A DNA stretch of 64,000 nt from Chondrilla cf. caribensis (lineage: Eukaryota > Porifera > Demospongiae > Chondrillida > Chondrillidae): NCBI GenBank assembly GCA_964020155.1, contig OZ026564.1, positions 1,657,792 to 1,721,791 on the forward strand. Reading direction: 5' to 3'. The notes under the pieces were generated by a model. The model saw only the letters and a program-made list of their open reading frames with translations, made no database searches and had not been told where the DNA came from. A program made the translations under genes and the position numbers. Below, in pieces: positions 15,201 to 27,029 of the stretch; within the stretch, counting starts at the first letter, position 1; each line of letters begins with the position of its first letter.

Positions 15201-18200
15201 CTGTGTGAAGCTGAAAATGGCTGCATTGTTATGAGCAATAATAATGTACATCTTGATGTAGGCAATAAATTGATGTTCATGCTGCACTGCCAAAACATGT
15301 CTTTGTATTTTATCATCTATGAAATATTAAACAGAACAGGATTGAAAAGGAACTAGAAAATCTCATACATGTATTTTCAGTTGAATTGAGGTGATATTTA
15401 GGTTTATTATAAGTCTGGAAAAGCCCTAATTACATACATACGTATGAGCAAATCATTCTATGAAAATGGAATGGTTTATTGGAATGCTCAATGTTTGCCT
15501 GTATGTGTTGCATACGAGAACTTCCTTTTATTGCATGCTGTAGTTATCTCATTGTCAACTACTTTGTAACAATTGCTCAGTCCTTCTGACATAATAAACT
15601 GACCATGGACGCAGTGTGAGTATGTTCAGAGATTATGATTGTTTTGCATGTCCTTAGAGTGCCTACCTGGTGGGGATAGGAGATTCCACCAGCACTGCTG
15701 CCCAGCAAGGACTTATTGACCAGAGTTCATTTGCACGGGCAAGCCAAGCAATCAGCATTGCATGTCAAAGTTTGCTCAATCCATCTTCGAACCAACAGCA
15801 GGTTAGATGCAAGTTATTTTCTCCAAATCGTAGCTACTTTTATAAAAAGTTCCTACTGTTTTTGTGCCAGGTCCTTGCTGCAGCTACTGTCATTGCGAAA
15901 CACACAAGTGTGTTGTGCAATGCTTGCAAAACTGCTTCCCAGCGTACGTCCAACCCAGTGGCTAAGAGGCACTTTGTCACGGCAGCCAAAGAAGTGGCAA
16001 ACAACACTGCCAACTTGGTGAAGAACATCAAGGCTTTGGCAGGGCAACTCACCCCTGAGAACAGGTGGAGATTGTGTTTGTGCAGTTGAACGTACCTACT
16101 GCATGCAAATGGGTGATCTCGATCAACAGTGAAAATGTTATAATATTGTTTCACTCATTTGAAAAATGGCACAGATCAGATTGCTATGTAATATTAACTA
16201 GAATGGAATAATGTGAAACATGATGTAGTAATGGTTGAATTAGGAGACCAGGGTTCAGGTTTATTGACTGATGTCAATTATCACCCAATCATGGACGTTG
16301 ACAGATGCCCATTAACAGCCTTTGAAAGCAGCAATCATGGGACATTAGTCAAAATAGGTAAACCTTGGTATTTCATTGTTCATCTATAGCGTGTTCATGT
16401 ATTCTGCCAGTGTAGACTTCATCTAATTTCTAGGGATGGTATGCATTCACATTGAGCCAAAACTCTATTTTCAATATCGTCACTTTCACCAGCCTCATTA
16501 ATAGCATCTTCCTCACTTGTTAATCCAAGCCGAACAAAGCTAGTTGGCCGATTTAAATTTCTTCCTGTCTATCAAGGCACAGCCAAGCCACACTTGTAAT
16601 GGATTCTTTTTCCTCTTATCAGTTCAATTTGAAGCAATGTCTGTAAAGCTTGCTTGTTATCCTGAAGTTCTGTTTGTTTTCGCTATCTAGGGAGGCGTGT
16701 GCCTCAACCACCAAGCCCCTGATTGAGTCGGTGGATGCTTTGACAACATTTGCATCTTCTCCTCAATTCTGCTCAACTCGTGCTGTTATTGGAGAAAAGG
16801 TATGCAAGCATTTCAATATCACATGTGTATGTATAAGTGTATACTTATTGTATTATGCGTGTGTGGTATGTTGCATGGGCAGATCAATGTTCAAATATCT
16901 GTGCTATTGGCATGATTTCCTTTGCTATTCCACACTTGTAATTGTTGTTGAAACTAGTCAGTCAATTGCCCAACAACTCATTCTCCAACTATAATAGCAT
17001 TGCTGCATGAGAGTTAGTAAACATTCATATTGTTTTATATGGAAACATACCACATAACAACTAAAGTACTTCTACTGGAGGACTGTAGCAGATACAGACA
17101 CCTTGGCTTGATTGTTGATGCAAGCTTAGCCAAAATATCCATATATCTGCCACAGCCCAACCAGAGGTACATACTTCAACTATCACATGTTGTATTCTAT
17201 TGGGTATGTAGGGTCGAGAAGAGATGCAGCCCATTTTGTTGGGAGGGAAGTCTGTCATTGCCTCCAGCTGTAGTCTCCTAGCAGCTGCCAAGAGTCTGGC
17301 TGTCAACCCAAACGATGCTGCTACTTGGCAACAGATAGCTGCCCAAGCTAAGGCACTGGGTGAAGCCGTCAGAACGCTGATTACAGCATTGAAGTATGTT
17401 GGTTGTTTTGAATACAGTGGAACCTCTCTATTAAGGACACTTTGGGACCTTAATTTTAGTCCTTATTACAGAAGTTTCCTCAATTCAGAGGTAATTTGAT
17501 ACGCTACAGTACTACACTGGGACACAGAATGGTGTCCTTATTATAGAGGTTTCTGCAATTCAGAGGTTTGTAATAGAGAGGTCCCACTGTATTTGATGTG
17601 AACGTGTTGTAAAATGTGACAATAGCTACTGTCACTGATTGCTTGTTATGTCTTTTACCAACCCTACTTGTTAACAGGGAAAAAGCTCCTGGACAACGTG
17701 AATGTGAAAAGGCAATTGAACTGTTAATGGCCACTTTGGGCAAAATGGATAAGGCTGGAATGGCAGTGTTGTCTCAGAATCTACCACCCATGGCTTCCAG
17801 CAGTCTCGAAGGGTTTCAAGATCGTGTTTTGCAGTCTGCCAGTGAAATTGGTGAAATCGTTGACCCGTTGACAATAGCCGCTTTGGGAGAAGCAGAGAAC
17901 CTCGGACACAGGGTCACAGCACTCGCCAACCAGTTCCCACAGCTGGCAGCCGCTGCCATTGGTCTCATTTCCAGGACACAAAGCTCTCAGTTACAAATGT
18001 CTCTTGTTGAAGAAATAAAAACTGTCATAGAGTCTGCTCTGCAGCTGTTGTACGCATCAAAGGAAGCAGGAGGAAACCCTAAAGTATGCCTCGTGAATGA
18101 GTATTTGTTGTGGGTACAAGTGTGGTGAAATGAGTGTGTGTTTGTTGTAGTCTACCTCCCAAGATGAAGTGAACGAGGCGGGGGAGCTCGTGAAGAATGC

Positions 18201-20181
18201 GGTGAGAGAACTGTCCGAAACCATCCAGAGTGCTGGCAGCGAAGTGGTTCTTGTCAACGCTTTGATGGACGAAGTCACCAAAGCCTCAGCAAGGGTAGGT
18301 CATGGTCAGCTCCTCCATTTGTTATATAAATCAGATTTATGTACTCTTTGCTACGTTGTGAGGACTTGACGTTTGTATTTGATTCACTTCACTGCATCCC
18401 CATTAATTTATGTATGTAGATACGACAATGTGTGTACAAAATGTGTGTGGTCTTGTTATTACCTTAAGTAGTCTCATTACTGAGGCATTCCTATTACTGA
18501 GGTGGTCTAATTGCCGAGGTTGTCCAATTACTGAGGTGGTACTATTGCTGATGAGGTTCTATTACTAATGTAGTTCTGTTTCCAAAGTGGTTCCGTTGCT
18601 GAGGTGGTCCCGTTACTGAGGTGGTCCTGTTACTGAGGTGGTCCCATTACTGAGGTGGTCCTATTACTGAGGTGGTCCCATTACTTGAGTGGTCTTCCAA
18701 TGGTCTTCTACTTTATTTCGACCTCATCTGTAATGGATGAATAGATGTATTTTGGATTGAATCTTATGTTTATTGTATCCATGTACTTACATACCTAGGT
18801 CGATGAAATAGCTCCAGAGAGTTCTAAGAGTTTCACTGACTACCAGGAGAGTATGTTTGACCTGTGCAAGTTGGTGGCCAAAAAGAGTCAGGAAATTGCC
18901 GTTCACACCAGCCAAGACCCAAGCGCCCTCACCGTTGACGCCAAGGAGCTGAGCGATGCCTACTGCCAACTTGCCGATGAGACCCGCGGAGCTATTGGGG
19001 CAACAGAAACGCCTGAAGTATGCATTCAAGTGTTTCTATTCCGACTCTGACATATGAATGTAGTATGAATGGACATGTTTACTTGTGGTTGTAGGTTGCC
19101 ATACGTCTCAAGAAGTGTGTCTGTAGTTTGGGGACCACCACTGTTGACTTCCTATCAACGTTGTCTGCAGTTGCTTCTAATCCAGATGACTCGGGCTCTA
19201 AACGGACACTGCTCAATTGCAGTAAGGCAGAGCTGGAGAAGGTATGATGCACACATAATAGGTTCATACCTACGCCCTATTGCAGCTGTTTTACTGCCTG
19301 TACTTGCTCCTAAGGTCTCCAATATGATTGCTGCTCTGAAGAGCGGTTCAAAGGGAACGCAAGCATGCAACGAAGCCATTTCCACCATCCGAGGGCTCAT
19401 TGGGGACTTGGAAACCACCGCCATGTTTGCAGCTGCAGGTGCATTGCAGGAGACCTCTGATAAAGGCTTCACTGAACACCGGGAGAACATCCTACTGAAT
19501 GCTAAAGTGACTGTTTATGTCGGTTTTCCTCTAAGAACATTGCTTGATGCCTTTGTCATGCCTCACTGTAGGTCCTTGTTGAAGACACCAAGAATCTCGT
19601 TGGAGCGGCTGGCTTGACCCAGGAACGCTTGGCTGAAGCAGCGATAAAGGCCGTCACCACTATCACCAAGGAAACCGAATACATCAAGTTGGGTGCAAGC
19701 TTCCTTGGTCCGGATGACATCGAGGCTCAGGTAAGTAAACACATTGATAGAACCTACATGATGTTATCATGGATACTTGACGTATTAAGCCTAACTAGTG
19801 TATTATAATTTTGATGCAAGTTTGTTCCTTGTGGACAAATCCTTCGGTTTGATACATATCCAGTAATATTATAGGTACATATGTACGTACATATCTGCGT
19901 ATCTTAGAATAATTTATTTATACTCTGTTTGTTGACAAACGCCTCCTTCAGTTTAGCAAACAATTACTCTCAAACTTGCTAAAATTCCTTAGCGGCTGCC
20001 TTGGACCGTTCTAAGGGGTTTGGGGGTTATTTCAAGCGTTCCTTTCAGTAGTCAACAAAACTATATATCACTGTACTTTTTCCAACACGTTATTGAGTTA
20101 TTATGTTTCCGTTGTGGGGAGTTACATGATTGGATGCAAGGTGTGACACTGTGGGAATTGCGTCCGTGGGGTGGGCGTTTC

Positions 20182-20239
<58 letters not shown>

Positions 20240-22855
20240 TGTACCAACTGTGGTGAGGAATCTTCTGCTATACCCGTCTCTTTGTTGCTGTTCCAGGTCC
20301 TGCTTTTGAACGCAGCCAAGGATGTTGCCCAGTCCTTGAACGACCTCATTTCAGCCACCAAAGCTGCTGCAGGCAAACCTGTGAATGACCCTACTATGGA
20401 CACATTGAAAACATCAGCCAAGGTGAGGTGCTGCATGTGAGATGTATTTGTACCTGATTGTGGTATGTGGAGGGGAAGGTCGGTGTACTACGGGCATTCC
20501 ATAGCTGCTTGTACAATTCACAGACTGATGTGGGCTTTAAAACTATACCTGTAAAACTACACACTATACCTGTAAAACTATGCAGGTATAAAAGCTGTGT
20601 GATTCAGAGAATATACGTATAAGTGTCTTATACAACAGGTGTTCATAGTTCAAAAAATTATGCTGAAAGTAGCTTGTTTCTATCTACAGTGGAGCCTCTC
20701 TATTAAGGACACTTTGGGACCTTGATTTTAGTCCTTATTACAGAGGTTTCCTCTATTCAGAGGTCACTTAATACACCACAGTACTACACTGGGACACAGA
20801 ATGGTGTCCTTATTATAGAGGTTTCTGCAATTCAGAGATTTGTAATAGAGAGGTTCCACTGCGTTAATTTGTTCAAATTATCCCAAATTACCTCTCTAAA
20901 TTCATTATAGTAATCAAAAAAAATTAAATTACAGTACATGGATTCACCATAATTCTTCTCCAAAATATAGTGAATTAATGCAATTGGTAGATTAGCTGTA
21001 TCTTCGTTATTTACTTATTTAATAATTGTACGGGAAATTGTGGTGGATAATATATTTTACAGATATGTATATCAGTGATGGATCAACAAGAAAAAATTTT
21101 AGATAAAATGACTAATAATGCATGTTTCACTTTGCATGTACACTGTATGTTTTGTGTTCACCTCACCTCGGTGTCTCGGTTGTAGAATATGGTGACCAGT
21201 GTGTCCTCGCTGCTGAAGACAGTGAAGAACGTTGAAGATGAAGCTGGCAAGGGGGTCCGAACTCTTGAGAATGCAATAGAAAGAATAGCCTCTGAAATCT
21301 CTGTACGTAGTGCATCCCATATTTACAGTGTTTATTGTCCTGTAACTGTATATTTATCTGTTATTTGTTCAAGGACCATGAAACCCCTGAAGTGCCCAAG
21401 GTCATGGCAACTCCGGAGCAGCTGATTCGTAGCACGAATGCCGTGACTATGGCAACCGCCAAAGCTGTGTCTGCTGGTAATTCAACTCGCCAAGAAGATG
21501 TGACTGCAACAGCCAACATGTCGAGAACTGCCATTGCCGACATGTTGAAGTATTGCAAAGTGAGTTGTAGCAACAGACTCGGTTACAATAGATCTTTTAG
21601 TTAGTTCACATTTTGTGAATCGATTAGCCTCATTTGTAGTGATGCACCCAACTCCATGTGAAGTGAATTCTCACTATTGTATTGGTTTTGGGGATCATTG
21701 GTGGATGAAAGAGTTTGCCAGCTCAGCGAGTATTCTCTGTACATATACTAAGCTCTATTGAAGAGAATCTTTGCTTACAAAGAGCATTTGTCATAAAGCA
21801 TGATTCTATTCATTCATTTTCCGTACATTAGTTGTGAGGAGCTTGTGAATTATGTTAAGGATGTAGGGTCATGCGATATTCCCTGCTACGTTATATGCAC
21901 ATATGATGTGATAAACAGGAAGATGCTGAGATACGTACTGCCAAGTTATCTTGCACAAACTTACTCAAAATTTGTAAGCAACGTTGATCCTTCACTACTA
22001 ACAGCACTAACAGCAATGGCAACCCATGTAGTGTTTATTATTATTATCCAGTAACACTGTGTTTTTATAGCATGTATAATGCTCGTTGTTAGCAAAATTT
22101 CACTTTAACAGAGGTTGATATACATTCAGGAAATCATCATCAAGCTGGCAATGGGTGAAATTACTAGTATTGAACTTCACTGTTCATTTTGTATGTATTT
22201 TTTAGGCTGCAGCCTACAAGGCGGAGACGAAGGAACTCAGAGATCAAGTTCTCAAATCTGGTAGTGACTGTGCAGTGGCCTTCAAGACTTTGCTGGAACA
22301 CGTCCACGAGGTTGTCAAGAAACCCACGTATGAGAAAAAGCAAAAATTGCTGCCGCTGTCACGTGAAATTGCTGCTGCCGTAGCTGATATCGTCAGCTCT
22401 GCCGAGGCCCTGAAGGGACCAGACTGGGTGAACCCGGAAGATCCCACTGTGCTTGCCGAGAGTGAGCTCATAAAAGCCGCTGCACAGATTGAAGCTGCTG
22501 CCAAAAAGCTTGACGAACTCCAGCCAAGACCTACAGTGGTTTGTTACTTCAAAGCTAGTGTCCATAATGGTGTAGTGTCAGCATCCAATTGTTTATTTTA
22601 GAAAGTGGATGAGAGCCTCACTGTGGATGAGCAGATAGTGGAAGCCACCATGAACATCGCCAAGGCAACAAGTCAGCTGCTGAAAGCTGCTACAGACTCA
22701 CAAAGGGAACTGGTTGCCCAAGGCAGGGTTAGTTTAGTGAACAATTTATTCGAAACTTTACATTAGGTGGTTTTTCCGGTTGAGATTCGCAGCAAGGGAT
22801 GGGTAGTTTTGAAGAGGTGTTTGGAATGAGCCCTTTATTACTGTCCAATTGTCTT

Positions 22856-22933
<78 letters not shown>

Positions 22934-22960
22934 TGCACACACACACACACACAAACGTGC

Positions 22961-22991
<31 letters not shown>

Positions 22992-23963
22992 TGTCCAATT
23001 GTACATACAAACATTCAAACAATATACACACACATACAAGCACGTAGTGGTTGATTTGATCCATATTGTTTTTTTTTTTCATATGGGAAAATCCATGGTC
23101 ACATTAGTGGAGTGTATATGTTTTAACTGGTATTTTTACTTCTTTCATTCACAGGTGAGAGTTTTTGATGCACGAAGTGAGGACTACCAGTGGTCAGAAG
23201 GTCTTGTTTCTGCTGTAAGTCAGACTATGTCCCTGTTTGATCCAATCATAACACACTCACTGATTGTTCATCTTTCCATATTAGGGCAAGTTGGTTGCCA
23301 CGGCTACCAGCAATTTGTGTGAAGTATCAAACCTTTCGGTGCAAGGTCAAGCTTCTGAGGAAAAGCTGATTGCTGCTGCTAAGTCTGTTGCTTCTTCTAC
23401 TGCACAACTTTTGATAGCTTGTCAAGTGAAATCCGACGTTAGAAGTGAAAACAATAGACGTCTCCAGGTACGTTTGCTTGTAGGTATATACGTAAATACA
23501 TACTTTTTATGAGAGGGTGTTATGATAACATGTCTCTATGCTTCAAGATGAACATGAATAAGGCTAGTAGTAGTGTACAATTCAAACAGTTTGAACAGAC
23601 TGCCTCTCTATAACAGACACTTTTTCAGATCCTAAACGTGACCTCCAAAACAGGTTCCATCTAGTGCTGTTGTACAGAGTTCTGACTGTTGTAAGCTGTG
23701 GTGAATATTCATGTTCTTTTTCACAGTTGGCAGGCGGTTCTGTCAAAAGGGCTACTGAAACGCTGGTGAGGGCTGCCAACGCTGCCAAACAGAGCCATGA
23801 CGATATCTCAGACTTCAAACCGGGAGCTGTTAAGTTGTCCATGGCCAAGAGAATGGCAGCCGAGTTGGATATTGTGGAAAAGATTACAGCCAAAGAGAGA
23901 GAACTGAACAAAGCAAGAAACCAGCTAAAGAATATCCGTTTGCAGACAACCAGAAAATGGTAG
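251..23963 (+). CDS. TLN: Talin, 5'-partial, 47 exons
   Basis: Talin links integrin beta tails to actin, and binds vinculin, at cell-matrix adhesions. Coding exons: 251-296, 360-429, 918-1118, 1194-1257, 2131-2325, 2751-2918, 2979-3055, 3896-3990, 4499-4578, 5043-5177, 5978-6086, 6596-6647, 7425-7583, 8186-8279, 8588-8857, 9370-9594, 9910-10041, 10115-10357, 11037-11150, 11226-11360, 11464-11592, 11673-11810, 12436-12609, 13244-13363, 13433-13607, 13669-13834, 13909-14002, 14153-14242, 14896-15018, 15658-15801, 15871-16064, 16691-16799, 17212-17393, 17678-18083, 18151-18294, 18799-19017, 19095-19241, 19315-19506, 19572-19730, 20297-20422, 21186-21302, 21374-21559, 22206-22538, 22602-22727, 23155-23214, 23285-23467, 23727-23963. 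They sum to 7137 bases (2378 residues plus TAG), with consistent phases. Vertebrate talin has about 2540 residues, so roughly 160 N-terminal residues are missing. Colinear similarity runs from the end of F1 (HTDD...REQGV) through F2, F3 ([25 protein letters not shown]), an alanine-rich helical rod and the C-terminal actin-binding module. All exon ends have GT/AG. No frameshift seen. Confidence 0.97.
1516..1850. mobile_element. Diverged copy of a hairpin-ended MITE (family shared with 26240-26612)
   Basis: The stretch aligns by eye end to end with 26240-26612. Shared landmarks are a GGCTGCC start, TTTTCATTTC.ACTTCC, a TATA-rich core, TATGTGTTCCTAC, AAGGTTCTTCTGA.CCTA and an end of GGCAGCCCCACGAGTTTTT followed by AACTCG. 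It lies in a talin intron and has no coding capacity. Confidence 0.7.
2019..2066. repeat. Near-perfect hairpin, 22-bp stem
   Basis: A 22-base arm (2019-2040) is followed by a 4-base loop (CGGA) and its exact reverse complement (2045-2066). A partial direct copy of the left arm lies just upstream (about 1970-2008). It is in a talin intron. Confidence 0.8.
4576..4925 (+). repeat. 58-bp minisatellite starting at a talin 5' splice site
   Basis: About six tandem units of roughly 58 bp begin exactly at the exon end and donor at 4579. Each unit repeats (C)GGAGTGAGTGTTGTA, then CACCAACAACAATAGTACAT, then GTGCCAGTGTTTGT. Most copies keep a GTGAGT or a close variant. Predicted proteins in this block are repeat translations and not genes. 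Confidence 0.85.
6813..7141. mobile_element. pogo/Tigger-like MITE, copy A, with internal 75-bp triplication
   Basis: Terminal inverted repeats C(A)CTGGAACCTCTCTATTA and TAATAGAGAGGTTCCACTG are flanked by TA dinucleotides. CAGTGG-type ends with TA target sites are typical of the pogo/Tigger group of Tc1-mariner elements. The internal segment starting CAGAGGTCATTTAATACAC is tandemly repeated with a 75-bp period (6886, 6961, 7036). Talin intron. Confidence 0.8.
7682..7733. repeat. Imperfect 21-bp inverted repeat
   Basis: AGCAGTATACACGTGAGTTC on the left pairs with GAGCTCACATGTATGCTGCT on the right, with a few mismatches around a short loop. It lies in a talin intron, with no other signal. Confidence 0.6.
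7963..8030. repeat. Dispersed 68-bp repeat (inverted copy at 25227-25296)
   Basis: The block from TGGTTATGGAATCC through GCCTTTAGCCCTGGGG to GGCGCCCACCA is the near-identical reverse complement of 25227-25296 in the Sar1 intron. Family not recognised. Confidence 0.7.
9621..9696. repeat. Two adjacent hairpins
   Basis: GATAAGCATCGCCA pairs with TGGTGATGCTTATC (9621-9654), and CCTCTACAC pairs with GTGTAGAGG (9674-9696). They are intronic, just after a talin exon, and may be remnants of a small palindromic element. Confidence 0.65.
15033..15173. mobile_element. Short MITE with ~38-bp inverted ends and 10-bp direct repeats
   Basis: The ends TAGTCTCTCGTAGCCCAGAC and (right end, reverse complement) TAGTCTCACATAGCCCAGAC continue as imperfect inverted repeats for about 38 bp. 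The direct repeat GGGCTCCGTT lies at 15033-15042 and 15164-15173. A 9-10 bp duplication points to a Mutator-like origin. Talin intron. Confidence 0.7.
17413..17591. mobile_element. pogo/Tigger-like MITE, copy B
   Basis: TA then CAGTGGAACCTCTCTATTA at the left; TAATAGAGAGGTCCCACTG then TA at the right; about 175 bp. Same family as copies A and C, without the internal triplication. It sits in the talin intron after the exon ending 17393. Confidence 0.85.
18470..18700. repeat. ~17-bp minisatellite
   Basis: Tandem, somewhat degenerate units of ATTACTGAGGTGGTCC(C/T) fill most of this talin intron. No coding potential. Confidence 0.85.
20187..20238. repeat. (TG)n microsatellite
   Basis: Uninterrupted TG dinucleotides upstream of the talin exon starting 20297. 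Confidence 0.95.
20685..20861. mobile_element. pogo/Tigger-like MITE, copy C
   Basis: Third copy in talin introns. Left end TA-CAGTGGAGCCTCTCTATTA, right end TAATAGAGAGGTTCCACTG. The right TA is mutated to CG. Confidence 0.85.
22206..23963 (+). other. TLN: Talin C-terminal actin-binding (I/LWEQ) module and dimerization helix
   Basis: Exons 22206-23467 carry the end of the rod and the I/LWEQ (THATCH) actin-binding bundle: [58 protein letters not shown]. The last exon gives the charged C-terminal helix ([16 protein letters not shown]), which in known talins forms the antiparallel dimer needed for actin binding. The protein stops shortly after that helix, a little earlier than vertebrate talin. 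Confidence 0.9.
22858..22992. repeat. (CA)n microsatellite
   Basis: Long CA tract with CG and GCGCGC interruptions in a talin intron. The His/Thr and Cys/Val-rich translations over it are artefacts. Confidence 0.95.
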
Positions 23964-24196
23964 TAATAGGCATAAATGTGTTGAACATAGAGTATAGATT
24001 TGAAACTATCTGTTTATCAGAAGTACATATTATTATACGTATGTAGCCCTTAGTGGTAATTTCCTGTAGTTTGTAGTAGGCGTGACCAAACTGTTTGACG
24101 TCATTTTGTGAACGTAGGCCACAATTGCTGTAGTCGCTAAGAATACTTGATTCAAGCATTTCGTAACGAATTCGAAGTAAGGACGCTGTCTTCAGG

Positions 24197-26305
24197 ATGT
24201 TTCTTTGGGAATGGTTCTCGGGCGTATTACAGTATCTTGGACTGTACAAGAAGTCCGGGAAATTGGTATTTTTAGGGCTAGACAACGCCGGGAAAACTAC
24301 ATTGTTGCACATGTTGAGAGACGATCGACTTGGACAACACCCGCCAACTCTTCACCCGACAAAGGAAGAACTCAGCTTAGGTGAGAAAGAAATGAAGTAT
24401 GATTGGGGAGAGCGGGATAGCTAGGAATTGATATTCTCGAAAGTCTTAACACAGAATCCAAATAATAGTTATCAGCCTAGATGTGGTTCGATGTTTGAAG
24501 ACAAGAATTGTCAATGAGTGAATATGGACTGTCATTAACGACACCCACTCCACCTTTTCGCCTGGGTCCACTCAGAACGAGCGGAGAAATGTTTAGGTAT
24601 GGGTCTCTAAACCGGGGTTATTCTACTACCGTCCATTTTAACAACCGTCGTACCTACGTACGTATGTAGATGGTTTCCTTACAGTATACAGTCTTTCTTT
24701 GCTCTTTCAATCTTACCTTTCTCTACTAAGAATACTCACTGTATAGGTCTGTCTGTACGTATATTACAAGTCATTTTGTATTGTGGCCATTTGACATCGA
24801 AAGCATGTTCAAAATTCACCAGCCCTACACACAACTACTTGGTCGGATCAGGTACATAGAACTGACCCACTAGCCATATTGATCGATGGCGTTGTACTTG
24901 CTCCATTAGAGAAGTGTTAGGGGTGGGCGGATCTGACCAAAATATTCCAAGTCAGAAAAGGATCCCAGATCTAACCCCAACCCCAAATCCAAACTCTACC
25001 TCTACCCTCATCCTTACTGTAACAGAGCAAGTATGATGTCATACTGACGTCATCGATCAATATGGTCAGTGTGTCTGTTCTTTTTTCCTCATCCACTGGA
25101 TCTTTCCATAGTGTAAAAACTCATTTGTGCTGTGTTAGTTTTGAAGCTTGCACACGTACATCACTAGAGTAGTTCAGCACTCCTGATCAGCCTTGAGGCT
25201 ACCTAGATGCATCCATAGTCTCTTACTTGGTGGGCGCCTAGTATAGTAGCCCCCAGGGCTAAAGGCTCACCCACGTTAAATAAGATTCCATATCCATACT
25301 ATATGTTATTCCCGCATGTTTGTGCATCTTGCACGTGTTTGGCTCTGTATTTAGAATGTGTAAACACGATACACAAATATTGGCTGGGTACAAGACTAGT
25401 GCGGCTGCAGCATGTATGGGTCATGAATGGATCACACACTGATATCATCGATCTGATTCCAACCATGCACACTTGTCACTATCTTAAAAAAGGTAATAAA
25501 AAAAAAAAGTAAACGTTCTAGGCATTCTATTTTTGTAAGTATGGATAATCTACCGATAGTAGTACGTACGTAGAAATAAGAATGTACAGGTCAAACTACG
25601 GGCATAGCATAGTACGTATTATACGTATGTGTGGAATTTGACACTGAAGAAGTGTTAAATGTTAGATCCTCAATTTCACAGATATAGTGTGACCTTCAAC
25701 CGGAGCTATACTGTCTTCGAAGCCTTCTTTCATTTTCCTGTGACAACGTAAACATAACCATGAGTCTTCGTTGGGCTTGAATGAGAGCTTGAAATCATTG
25801 AAAAGTGTTCAAAAAACATACTAAACTAGTACCTACGAAAACTACAGAGAATTCCCTGGAGTTAGCACTTAAGGCGATAGACAATCTGCAAGGAATCTAC
25901 CTACTAAACAGTACAGGCGTACGTACGTACGGGAGCAAATACGGGCATAGCTACGGCATAGAACGTTTACTTTCTACTTCGTGTAATGTACTAATTATCA
26001 GAAGTAAATTGTATAACAATACACAGCTATGACATCAAATTTATCCATAACAGAATTATCAAGGGTATTATTTTAGAATGCCTGGCATACATACGTTGTC
26101 CTGAGTTGTACCATGTTATAAAGGGTTCAATGGGTACTAAAGGCTAGTTGGTGAGACTCAAATAGCTCTTCCTTGTTCATATTGCTTGAAGTATGTCAAT
26201 AGGTACATGCTATGAGCCGCAGTGCTGTTTTAGTTTTTAGGGGCTGCCGCAGGCAGCCCCTATATTGTTTTCATTTCGACTTCCGGTATATAACGCTCGT
26301 CCGAT

Positions 26306-26354
<49 letters not shown>

Positions 26355-27029
26355 TATATATATATATAATATGTGTTCCTACGCGTAACCGCAACAATAA
26401 ATTTATATTAGAATTTATATTGCGCGAAATAAAGATGGCCGATTTCGAATGCCGACAATTTGAATTTGGGCTGGAATTCGTGCGCTGAAGCTTCGCCAAA
26501 CGTGATAACTTCAGCGAAGGTTCTTCTGAACCTAAGAAATACGCGCAAGTAATTCGAGTGCAGGGGGCGGCAGCCCCACGAGTTTTTGAACTCGAATTAC
26601 TTGTTATTTTAGTGATCTTTGTACCCTGCAGGTGGCATCACCTTCACGACCTTTGACCTTGGTGGTCATAGAACAGCCAGGCGTGTCTGGAAAGACTATT
26701 TCCCAGCAGTGGATGCCATTGTGTTCATGATCGACGCCAACGACAGAGATCGATTTGAAGAATCAAAGGACGAACTGGCTGGACTGCTTGCAGATGAGCA
26801 GGTCGTGGATGCACCGGTGCTGATTCTCGGCAACAAAATCGACATCTCCGGGGCGGCCTCTGAGGAGGAGCTGAGACAGACATTTGGACTCCAAACGGTT
26901 ACGACAGGGAAAGGAACTGTCGCTAAGAAAGACTTACAAAGAAGACCGATAGAAATCTTCATGTGCTCTGTCAGAAAGAGGGAAGGATATGGGGAGGGAT
27001 TCCGATGGTTGTCCCAGTACTTAAATTGA
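24197..27029 (+). CDS. SAR1: Sar1-type small GTPase
   Basis: Sar1 is the small GTPase that starts COPII coat assembly at ER exit sites. Exons 24197-24380 and 26632-27029 give 193 residues (582 bases with TGA), close to the usual 198. The hydrophobic N-terminal helix ([19 protein letters not shown]), which inserts in the ER membrane, is present. Also present are the P-loop GLDNAGKT, the TLHPT switch I motif, DLGGH in switch II, the guanine-specifying NKID, and the C-terminal signature [13 protein letters not shown]. The start Met is the first in frame, is followed directly by the conserved helix, and lies 233 bp after the talin stop on the same strand. The 2.25-kb intron holds a MITE and a dispersed repeat. 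No broken motif. Confidence 0.96.
25227..25296. repeat. Dispersed repeat, reverse complement of 7963-8030
   Basis: TTGGTGGGCGCC through CCCAGGGCTAAAGGC to GGAATCTTA on the opposite strand matches the talin-intron copy at over 90% by eye. Confidence 0.7.
26240..26612. mobile_element. Hairpin-ended MITE, better preserved copy
   Basis: It starts GGGGCTGCCGCAGGCAGCCC, itself a hairpin. Near the right end GGCGGCAGCCCC (to 26577) forms an 11-bp inverted repeat with the start. That right end sits inside a larger stem: CAAGTAATTCGAGT before it is the exact complement of ACTCGAATTACTTG after it. The core carries (TA)n. No ORF. Confidence 0.75.

Larger units (their letters stand above)
24381..26631. 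other. Sar1 intron with repeats only
   Basis: No coding exon recognised. It contains the inverted partner of the 7963 repeat (25227-25296) and an AAAGTAAACGTTCTA.GC pair in opposite orientation near 25506 and 25960, about 0.45 kb apart. A (TA)n tract (26304-26368) sits inside a MITE at 26240-26612. Confidence 0.6.

Noticed and set aside
20020..20436. ORFs around the (TG)n near 20200
   Set aside because: Microsatellite translation plus antisense of the talin exon 20297-20422.
25303..26032. Small ORFs in the Sar1 intron
   Set aside because: No splice-site support and no family resemblance. The surrounding DNA is repeat-derived.
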